DNA from: Triangularia verruculosa
Lineage: Eukaryota; Ascomycota; Sordariomycetes; Sordariales; Podosporaceae
Assembly (NCBI GenBank): GCA_033296885.1
Contig: MU863940.1
Location: 142,800-206,799 of the forward strand
Direction of reading: 5' to 3'
Length of the DNA stretch: 64,000 nt
The notes beneath the pieces were generated by a model that had not been told where the DNA came from, made no database searches, and saw only the letters and a list, made by a program, of their open reading frames with translations. This document shows positions 55,686 through 64,000 of this stretch, piece after piece (the stretch's first letter is position 1; every line of letters starts with the position of its first letter). The translations under genes were made by a program, and so were the position numbers.

Positions 55686-58004
55686 TGTTGAAATAGGTGC
55701 TATTGAGGCCTGTAAATATAGGCTCAAATAGCTATCGGCGCAGTACACTGAGAGCGAAGAAGACTTTGACTGCAGCATTCGACAGTTGCCGAGGCACTGA
55801 AGGAAGGTGGATTACAGGGGCGGCGCCCTGTAATATATAGAAGAGAATCACTGTAACATAGGCTTGTGAGGCACTGATAAGTGTGGTGAACCAGTATATT
55901 GATTGAACCTTACAGACTAAGAAATATCACAGTGAATAGGGTGTGAGGCAGAGGTCTTATAGGCCGTCGGTCTTCTACTCGCTCCCCGAGGGTGACTCCG
56001 TTCCCGGGCCCGAACGCCCGCTAAGTGCGCTAACCAAAATAAGGTTACAGGCCACGTTACAGGCCACGTTGCGCTACCGTTTGACCGCTGCAGGGCACTG
56101 GCCTTAGCGTTCGGCTTTCCGGGACTTCAGATTGCTTCAGGGGGCCGAGTTCCGTTCCGGCAACCGTGGTGCCTAAGCACTGCTGATCCAAGCCATTGTA
56201 TTGCCTCTGAGGCCCTGTATTCTACAGGGCTCAGATACACTGTAAAATCCACAAACAAAAGCTGTATTTTAACACCTCCTCTACAGCTACAGTGCATGGG
56301 CACTGATTAAAAGGGCTTGGAGAGGTTCAACAGCTGAATGAACCTACTGAACAGTGCTGCAGGCAAGGCCTTAGTGAGGCCGTCAGCAGGCATCTGTTCT
56401 GTGGGAAGGTAGGTTACAGTAATAACCTTACTGGAAATGGCTTCCTTGACCCCGAAGTAGTGGATGAGGGTGTGTTTGGTTCGGCGATGGTGCTTATCGC
56501 TATATGCCGTAGCTATAGCACCTTCGTTATCACACAGAAGGGGGGTAGGCCCTAAAATAGGCCTGGCCATCTCCTAAAAAAAGCCCCTAAACCACATTGC
56601 TTCCTTAAGGCCTTCCATAACTCCAGTGTATTCAGCTTCTAAAGTGCTGAAGGCCACAGTGGAGGCCTTCTTTGACTTCCAGCTTACAGGCCCTCCGGCA
56701 AGCAGGAAAACCCAACCGTAAATAGATTTAACTGTGATTTCACAACTAGCCCAGTCACTATCAGAGGCTCCGATAGGCGTTAAATCACTATTCGAGCCGT
56801 AGCCAACTACTAAGTGGAGGTGTGAATATAGGTAGGAAAGAAGGGATTTAGAAGCCTTAAAGTGGGTTTCAGTAGGATCCTTTAGGTGTGATGAGAGCCA
56901 CTAAATAGCGAAGGCTACCTCAGACTTTATTTGTACCATAGCGTACATAGCTGTGCCAACCGGCTGCTAAAACAGGTGGGTATCGCTGGAATTACAGGGG
57001 ATTCCAGGCTTATTGCCTTTACTGGTAATGCCTAAGCTTAGTGGAAGAGCAGTGGTTTTAGTAGAGATGCCGAAGTACTTAATAGCCTCTGTAATATAGG
57101 CCGTTTAGTAGATCTAGAGGCGCCGTTAGGCCCTGTTACGTTCGATTTGAATACCCAGGAAATAGCGGGCAGGGCTAAGGTCTTTAATATCATAGTGCTC
57201 TCCTATAGCCTTCTTGAGGGCCTGGAGCCGGGAGGGGTCAGGGCCTATAAGTAGGTAGTCGTCAACGTAACTAATAATAAAGATCCTATATTCCGGGTGG
57301 AAATAGGTAGCAGTATCGGAGATAAGAGCCCTAAAACCGAGGACTTTGGTCATTACCAGAACCTTTTATTACCAGAGATAGGAGGCCTGCTTTAGGCCGT
57401 AGAGGGACTTCTTTAGAAGGATAACCTGCTCTTTAGTAAGATCCCAGCCGGCTGCTTTTAGTAGTATTATAGTAACTAGGGTGCTGTAGGCGAATTCGGT
57501 TAAGCCCTGTGGAATTTCGATATAAATATCGAAATCGGTTTTTAAGTTAAAGAAGGCGCCTACAAAGTCAATTTAATAGATATCCCAGTCGAATACAGTA
57601 GCTAGAGCTAGTATAATCCTCTAAGTAAGGGGTCCTATAGTAGAGGCGTAAGTCTTCTCAAAATCGATTGCAAAGGCCTATTAAAATCCTCGGGCAACTA
57701 GCCGGGCCTTATACTTTACCGTAATACCCTATAGGTTCTTCTTATCTTTGAAGACCCAGCGGCTAATAATAGGCTTTTTTTTGGCCTATAAGCGCTTAAC
57801 GAAATAAAAGGTCTTAGTTATAAGAAGTTAGTAAAATTCACTAAAAATGGCCTAAAGCCACTATTCTTTATAGGCATACTTCAGGGCTTATTTAAAGGTA
57901 TTAGGCTCTAAAGCACCTATAGAAAAGCACTCCTTACAGCAGGATATCAAGTAAGACACCAGCTCGCTGCAGTCCATATCATCCACAAACTTAAATTCCT
58001 CACG
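55686..58004 (-). mobile_element. Copia LTR retrotransposon, broken
   Basis: 3' LTR at 55,686-56,274 (589 bp, TGTTGAAATAGG...TATTTTAACA). A purine-rich tract (TAGAGGAGG on the minus strand) adjoins it. Then minus-strand pol continues to 58,004, where a Gypsy LTR interrupts it. The 5' half (gag, protease, integrase core) and 5' LTR are not found here. The insertion site within Gypsy copy 2 begins after CTATA. Confidence 0.85.
56307..58004 (-). pseudogene. Copia pol: reverse transcriptase and RNase H
   Basis: Readable blocks on the minus strand: FKFVDDMDCSEL and CKECFSIGALEPNTFK near 57,990-57,890; the RT active site IISYVDDYLLIG intact near 57,250-57,280, followed by HYDIKDLSPARYFLGIQIER; and the RNase H end at 56,570-56,307 (LLCDNEGAIATAYSDKHHRR, TKHTLIHYFGVKEAI, LPTEQMPADGLTKALP). 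Scattered TAG/TAA stops are RIP-type. RIP load is lighter than in the Gypsy copies. Confidence 0.85.
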
Positions 58005-59912
58005 TGTCACAGACCAACCATATAGCAGGGTCAGGCGGGGACTGCAACTAACCATGCCGGCCAATCGGAGGAAAGGGGCACAGCAGCAAGGCTGCCAGGG
58101 TCGGAGGAGGCTCACTGCTTGGCAAAGGTGAGCCGGATCACCACAATTACCAGGTGATCGTGGTAAGCGCCAGAAGGATCACCACGGGTCGCTGGTAAGC
58201 GAGGGTAATCTAGGTATAAAGGTATTTAGGGATTTATAGTCTATATATACGGAGGAACTAAATAGCTTATAGATAATTCCGTAGTATATAATTACAGCTT
58301 ATATTCACGGTATCTTATATTTATAATAAAACATTTTATTATATACTATTTAGCTGCACCAAACTAATTATTAGAAGATTGCCTTCAACCGAGTATCCCT
58401 TTCAGAGGTTCTATATAGGGGTTCGTTATACGTTATATACTTACTTTAACTCTATTATCGGATAAGTTGAAGGCGCCAAGTTAAACGCTATAGCCGAAAA
58501 CACTAATACCCAGGAAAGAATCCCTACCTAACCTACCATTAACTAACTCCTTACTCGCATCTAGGAGCTCGAGGATAAATCGCGCCTCTCTTATAACGCC
58601 CTTACGCAGGAAAATACCATACTCTACTACGAAATTAGCACCTTACGTAAAGAAGGAGATCGCGCTAGGCTCGAGGCTCCCGACCGTTATAGAAAGACTA
58701 AAGAAGAGCTAAGAGGATTTTTAATCCAGCTTAAGGTATACTTTCGGTATTACCCTTCCCGTTTCCCGGATAAACCGTCCAAGGTTATATACGCCGCGTC
58801 CAGACTCAAGGATAAAGTACTTACCTGGTTCGAACTGATTTTCGGAGATTTTTTCGATAATTAGCCCGACAAAAGGGAGGTAATTACTAATAAGTGTTTC
58901 AAGTTGTATAAGGGTTTCGAGGAAAAGATTAAAGAGGTATTCGGAGAGTACGATAAAAGTAAGTATACCTAGGAATAACTAATTAACCTTAAATAAACTA
59001 GGTCTACTACTAACTACGCTGTAGTATTTAAGATGGACGTACTCCGCAGCGAAATTAATAATAAAGGATTAATATAATTATTTTATAATGGGTTTAAAGA
59101 AAAAGTCAAGGATAAACTATACCGGTAGGAACGGCCGGAGAATATCGACGAGTATATCGCAATGGCAGTCCGCATTAACGACTGGCAATACCAGTACTAT
59201 AAGGAGCGTAAGGGTATATGCGTGTAAGGACCTTACCGTCCTAATAATAAAAAGAAGAGACGGCTTTACGGGACTTACGTTTTAAGGACTACTTATATAG
59301 GGCCTATAAAGGTAGACGTAATTTAGAAGTGGTTTAAAGGGAGGAACGATATTAAGTGCTTTAACTGTAGGAAAATAAGCCATTTTAAAAGAGATTATCG
59401 AGCACCTAAATAACTCCGTTAGAAGGAAAAAGAGACGGTAGTAGTCGCTAAAATAATACGGGTAGTAGAGATCTCCGGTATAGAGTACTCTAATAAGGAT
59501 TTTCGGGGTTTAACGGACGACTATACTGATAGCGACTATAAGTATAAACCTTAGCAAGGAGAATTAATAGTCGACTTTAAGGGAGAAGACTGCGTTATAG
59601 GATAAGAATTACCGGTTAAGGGAGTTATAAAACTGGAAGAAAGTACTACTCCCGGACCTTCCGAGGAAACTTTACGGCGATTAAGGCAGTTCTTTACTAT
59701 AAATATAATTTGTACTTTAGACTTATATACGGGAGGGACCCTAAAGTAGGCTAAAAAATAAGTCTAAGGACTCGAAGAGAAGATAGAAGAACTTCGGAAT
59801 TAACGAGAAATAATTAAATAATATTATTATAATTTCGAAAATAAAGTAATATAAGTTATAAATAATTACTAGCTGTTTATATAACTTTAGTAGGGAAATA
59901 AATAATAGATCG
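58005..59912 (+). mobile_element. Gypsy LTR retrotransposon (copy 3), 5' part
   Basis: LTR at 58,005-58,430 (426 bp) is the reverse complement of the copy 2 LTR type, so this element is on the plus strand. The leader after the LTR (GTTATATACTTACTTTAACT) matches the leader of copy 1. Gag follows. At 59,912 similarity to copy 1 gag-pol stops at GATCGTCC, where the direct-repeat element begins. The LTR's right portion is RIP-rich while its left portion is nearly normal in G+C. Confidence 0.85.
58480..59600 (+). pseudogene. Gypsy copy 3 gag
   Basis: Plus-strand capsid region with stops. The zinc knuckle at 59,360-59,402 reads CFNCRKISHFKRDY: the last Cys of C-x2-C-x4-H-x4-C has become Tyr (TAT), a G-to-A change. 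A 65-codon open piece lies at 59,088-59,285. No intact product. Confidence 0.75.
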
Positions 59913-60077
59913 TCCTATCTATTATTCTCCGATAGACTATAGTAGAGTCCGTTGAAATCGTCTGTAAAAAAAAGTCTCCACTTTAGAAACAGGGGGTAGA
60001 GTCCGTTGAAAATTTCAATCGTACGGTCTATTGAACTTTTCTGTACCAAAATTTACAAATAAAACATCATTATAATT
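59913..60077 (+). repeat. 165-bp direct repeat, left copy
   Basis: Starts TCCTATCTATTATTCTCCGA and ends CATCATTATAATT. Matches 63,744-63,908 base for base except for about ten differences, mostly transitions. It contains two internal copies of TAGAGTCCGTTGAAA and one CGTACGG. Confidence 0.85.
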
Positions 60078-60309
60078 ATCTTGATAAGCTGTATCTAATA
60101 GTTATATTTGTATTATCGTACGAGGGTTGTAGAAAGAGATATATAGGGGGGAAGTTAGAGGGTTTTAGGTGAAGATAGGTTTGATAGGGTAGACCCCTAC
60201 TTACTCTATTATACAGTAACCTTTATTATATAAAGATCAAAGATATTTTTTTTGACCGTACGACTTTATTTTTTTAATTATTATCTCTAGTTAAGTTAAT
60301 GGTAAGCTA

Positions 60310-60900
60310 CTCTTAAGTAGTACCTCCACTACGTCCACCTCGGCCACGACTACGACTACGGCCACCCCTTCCCCGGCCCCCCCTACGGCTACCCTATACG
60401 ACGGTAACTTCGTTATTTATAGCTTTATTTTGCTCGGAGAGAGTATATTTAGCTATATAATCCCGCTATTTATAATTTCTATAGTAATTACCGAAGAAAT
60501 TAACCGTATAAATATAGGAAGTAAAGGGCCTTCTATTAGGATTATTTCGATAGGCCTTATAAAGTTCCTTTACCTTTTTACCCCGGCTCTAAATAAAGAG
60601 CGTATTTAAATAGCTAGGCCTAATAACCACCTTCCCTATATTTATCTGAGATTTCCGAACTTTAATATCGGACGATAGTATATTAAATATACTACGTTAT
60701 TAGTTTTAGATATATTAGTATAGAGCTTATAGTATTGTACGATTTAGGGGGATTTATATTTTAAGCGAGTATTCCTATATAATCGCGAATCTCTTAAGAG
60801 TCCGTACGAAGGAGAATTATCTCCTTGTTATCTTCGATTTATATAAGGGTAGAGTTATTAGTAAAAGCTATAATTTTAATCGTTAATATTATTTAAAAGT
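60310..60900 (-). pseudogene. Unrecognised relic with RGG-like C-terminus
   Basis: On the minus strand, 60,410-60,318 is an unusually G+C-rich patch coding for an Arg/Gly run (GSRRGGRGRGGRSRSRGRGG). Upstream in the same direction are fragments such as NKAINNEVTVV and SEISDKYREGGY, interrupted by RIP stops. RGG-type tails bind nucleic acid. I do not recognise the protein family. Confidence 0.35.
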
Positions 60901-61052
60901 TTATAGAATTTAATTTATCTAGAAGAAAGGTTTTTAATTAAAATTAAACGTATAATTTCTCGAAGAAATTATATCTATTAATCGTTAAGCTATTAAGTAG
61001 TTATTCCTAGATCCCGGTCTAGGTATTAATTCCTTTTAAAAACCTTATATAT

Positions 61053-61390
61053 TAACTACCGTAAAAGCATTATATAATGAAAAATTATTTAAACTTTATT
61101 ATACGATGCATTACATAAACCCCCTATACTATTAAATATCTCTATTATTAACTACCGTACGGTCGTAAAACGCTCTACTTAATAGAATCTTCTTATTATC
61201 AACTACCGTACGGTTATAAAGGGTTCTTCTTTATTATATTTCCCTACTATTAATTACTATCTATTAAAAAGGGTTTTCCTTTTATATATCTCTCTCTTAT
61301 TAATTACCGTACGGTTATAAAGTATTCTCCTTTATTATATCTCTTTATTATTAATTATCGTACGGTCGTAAAAGGTTCTCTTTCTTATAT
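61053..61390. repeat. 50-bp tandem repeat with CCGTACGG core
   Basis: Copies of (T)TATTAA(C/T)TACCGTACGGT(C/T)(G/A)TAAA followed by a T/C-rich spacer occur at about 61,149, 61,201, 61,251 (core decayed), 61,301 and 61,351. An outlying copy at 61,053 lies two units upstream. The period is 50-51 bp. Confidence 0.7.
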
Positions 61391-62759
61391 CTTTATCCTC
61401 TTTTCTTTTTTCCCTTTCTTCCTCCTAAGAATCCGCTAATAGCAATAGATATAATTACCTTCCCCCGTTCGGAAGCCCCCTTTTCTTCTTTCCTCCTCTT
61501 CCTCCTAGCAATCTACAGAAATTATTTCTAAAATCGTACGGTAAGTAGATTAATTTATATATTTAAACCCCGATCTCTAGTTTAACAACTAACTTTAATT
61601 TAACTATATTTTACCCCTCTTTTTCTCTTATATCGTACGAACCTCTTTTCTTATAATTATTAATTATTAACTACTATTATTATAAATCCTTTTATAATTA
61701 TCTATCCCTATTTTATCTTTATTTATAAAGATTATAAAACTAGGGTTCTTATTAATAAAGTTATAACCTATTTTCGTACGAAATACCGCTAAGCTATTAA
61801 GCTAAACTAGCGGGAATAGATTATACGAAAGTATAAAAACTTTTTTACTAAATAGAGGAATTAATAAAACCTAAAGTACTTCTAACTTCCTTAATTACTT
61901 ATTTCTATTATTCCCGAACTTAGTTTACTAATCTCTTATAATTTAAAATATAAGAACTATTTATATATTATTATTATTAAACGGCGGATATAAGAATATT
62001 ATTGTATAAACTATAGTTAGATTAATCCTAATATTAGAGGTAGTAATATTAGAGTTGTAAGACGGTAAGAGGTACCTTAGAAAATAGGTATACTATATTA
62101 ACGCTTTTTCCAAAACCGGCGGGGTATTAGTTATTTTAAGGTTATTACTTAGGCAGCTTTATTAATAACTTTCTTATTTAATATAATAAACGATACTACC
62201 GTATAAAAGTAGGAAAATAAAGATAATACCTTTTTTTTAACTTTACGTATAATAAATAACTTACTTAAATAAAAAACTAAAGTTATAGTTATAAACGAAG
62301 ATAAATTAGCTCTTAATCTATAAGTTATAAAGATAGGTTAAGCCTAATACCTTAGGTCTTTTAATAAGGAGGAGCTTTATTATATAATCTCTCTCGAAGT
62401 TAGTAAAGGCTAAACTAAGGGTATTAAAAGTTAAAGGAAAAAGGTATTTATAGTAGCCTAGAACTATATTTATAATATTACTTTTAATATAATTAATTAG
62501 TTAATATACGATATTAGAATTATTATTTTTTTTAAAATAAATAAAAAGTCTATAGATAAGAAGCCGAGATAGCTTTTTAAATTTAAGTTAAAGCGTTATA
62601 TAATAGAGAAGTATACTTTTATTTAAAAGAGAATTTTTAAATATCTTTTTTATATAGCTACTTAGGAGGAAAAGGACCGGCCTAGATTTTTACTTACCTT
62701 TCGATAAAATAATTATTAAATAAAGTAACTAAGTAACTTAATACTATAATAATAGTATT

Positions 62760-63747
62760 TATTAATAAGGAGGATATCGTACAACAGAAATTAAATCGAA
62801 CTTTATTAGATTTTATTATCTTTCTTCTCGACTATTTACTACTTAATTTAACTTACAAAAACCCCCTCCTCTTTACTTTAGTTATTTTAAGATTAAAAGA
62901 GGATAGTAGATAATTATTACCTTCCGATTATACTAGGATATTATCCGGTATAATTATATTGGGCCGGACTTTTATAGTACAATAATTTCTTTATAAAGCT
63001 ACCGATAATAAAGGAAATATAAACAGACTTTTTAATATCGTACGAATTAAGGTCTTATACTTTATAACTAAACTCTATAAAAATAGGTAGCCTATATTAA
63101 TAGATTAGATCCTAGAGTTTAAATTGTACGGTTTTAAAATTAATAGCGAAATACTATTATAAGGGTACTTAGTTTTCGACGGTACTAAAGTTATATATTA
63201 GAATATCTCCTTTATTATTAATAGTTTTACTAAGATATTATATATATTAATTAAGTAGATCGATTATACGATTTAAAAGCTGGTGTTTTTTAGCTATATT
63301 AAAGACTCTTTTCCTAAAGTTCTTTAAAATAAATTATCGGATACGGTTAAAAAGGACGATATAGGATATTCTTTCCTTACCGAGGGTTAAAATAATTAGC
63401 TCTATAGATATAAGGATTAGATTATACGACGGATTCTTTTAACTAAAAAACTTAGGGCTTCTTAGTTAGAAAATACCGGATTAAACTTTTATTAATTCCG
63501 TATGATAGAAGTAAAGTTATACCTTAAGCGGGTCGATTATTTTAGGGGGCTTTTTCTTATCGTTATTTATCTTTTAGGTGGGCTACTAGGCCGTATAACA
63601 GAGCTTTTAAGCTTAAAGTTTCGTAATACTTTAATTAGTAGTATAAAGAACCTTTTTATTTAGTATAAAATAATTATTATTATACTGTACTATTATAAAG
63701 GGTTGAATTATATTAATAAGTTAAAGGTTATTTATCGTTTTTTTCCT
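62760..63747 (+). pseudogene. RIP-mutated recombinase-like gene of the TLH-associated family
   Basis: One frame (codons in phase with 63,001) can be followed for about 330 codons with only RIP-type stops. Recognisable blocks: QQKLNRTLLDFIIFLLDYLL; FKLYGFKINSEILLQ-type segment near 63,120; GYSFLTEG near 63,364; EVKLYLKRVDYFRGLFLIVI; YLLGGLLGRITELLSLKFRN; NLFI; YYKGLNYINKLKVIYRFFP at the end. I recognise this order (GGxPxRGTELLSLRxxNT...RNLFI...YHKG...KIIHRYLP) from large fungal proteins linked to RecQ-type telomere helicases. The Arg...His-x-x-Arg-Tyr-like layout hints at a tyrosine-recombinase fold (inference). The right direct repeat cuts it just after RFFP, so the helicase part is absent. 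Confidence 0.55.
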
Positions 63748-63908
63748 ATCTATTATTCTCCGATGGACTGTAGTAGAGTCCGTTGAAATCGTCCGTAAAA
63801 AAAAGTCTCCACTTTAGAAATAGGGGGTAGAGTCCGTTGAAAATTTCAATCGTACGGTCCATTGAACTTTTCTACATTAAAATTTACAAATAAAGCATCA
63901 TTATAATT
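63744..63908 (+). repeat. 165-bp direct repeat, right copy
   Basis: Partner of 59,913-60,077; same length and orientation. Confidence 0.85.
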
Positions 63909-64000
63909 GTTAAAATAGGCCCCTGTGAGGCCTAATTTACAATGGACTGGCAGCTGTAATACTACGTGGTTATAGGTGTGAAGGAATGGAGGATTCGGCC
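63908..64000. mobile_element. Start of a Copia-type LTR, cut by window end
   Basis: Begins TGTTAAAATAGGCCCCTGTG, resembling the starts of the LTRs at 49,501 and 55,686 (TGTTGAAATAGG) and in the same orientation. Only 93 bases are visible. Confidence 0.55.

Larger units (their letters stand above)
59913..63908 (+). mobile_element. Element flanked by direct repeats, with helicase-linked recombinase-like gene
   Basis: About 4.0 kb inserted in Gypsy copy 3, bounded by 165-bp direct repeats. It contains a minus-strand relic (about 60,310-60,900), a 50-bp tandem repeat (61,053-61,390) and a plus-strand relic (62,760-63,747). The plus-strand relic belongs to the fungal family found near or fused to telomere-linked RecQ-type helicases. 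No TG...CA ends and no inverted ends, so it is not an ordinary LTR or TIR element. The right repeat ends where a Copia-type LTR begins, so the true repeat may be longer. Confidence 0.5.

Overview
This window comes from a filamentous ascomycete, most likely a Sordariomycete (Sordariales-like). Genes have short GT-AG introns of about 44-112 nt with CTRAY branch sites, and the gene families are typical Pezizomycotina ones (Sfh5-type Sec14 protein, fungal copper amine oxidase, NACHT-ankyrin NLR). The right part shows strong repeat-induced point mutation (RIP): C-to-T and G-to-A changes on both strands, in-frame TAA/TAG codons and very high A+T. No rRNA or confident tRNA gene was found.

Left part (1 to about 36,100) is euchromatic, with about 17 supportable genes. 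In order: a secreted double-psi beta-barrel protein; two tandem paralogous membrane proteins ending in PPxY motifs; a small secreted protein; a conserved uncharacterised protein; a copper amine oxidase; a Dabb (stress-responsive A/B barrel) protein; a large disordered protein; relics of a hydrolase/TPR NLR; a CCCH zinc-finger fragment; a complete six-exon NLR (hydrolase-NACHT-ankyrin-zinc finger-Gly/Asn/Gln tail, 1516 aa); a small unknown gene; a secreted aspartic protease; a single-pass Cys-rich surface protein; an Asp f 4-like secreted protein; an Sfh5-like lipid/heme transfer protein; and a glyoxalase-fold protein. Several products are secreted or at the cell surface, and two NLR-type loci lie close together. 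This suggests an accessory, environment-facing region, not a housekeeping cluster. No biosynthetic operon logic is evident.

Right part (about 36,100 to 64,000) is a RIP-mutated transposon graveyard with readable nesting. Nest A (36,853-48,387): a minus-strand Fot1/Pot2-like DNA transposon carries a plus-strand Pot2-like transposon, which carries a complete minus-strand Gypsy element. Every boundary can be placed by TA or 5-bp target duplications. A solo LTR follows at 49,501-50,134. Nest B (51,051 to window end): a Gypsy is broken by a minus-strand Copia element, which is broken by a plus-strand Gypsy. That Gypsy is broken by an element flanked by 165-bp direct repeats, holding a mutated gene of the fungal helicase-linked (TLH-type) recombinase-like family. 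A Copia-type LTR then abuts it.

Most notable items: the intact NLR with a C-terminal zinc finger and prion-like tail next to an NLR relic; the direct-repeat-flanked element at 59,913-63,908; an opposite-strand Zn2Cys6-like reading frame inside the Gypsy element; and tRNA-like B-box repeats in the same element.
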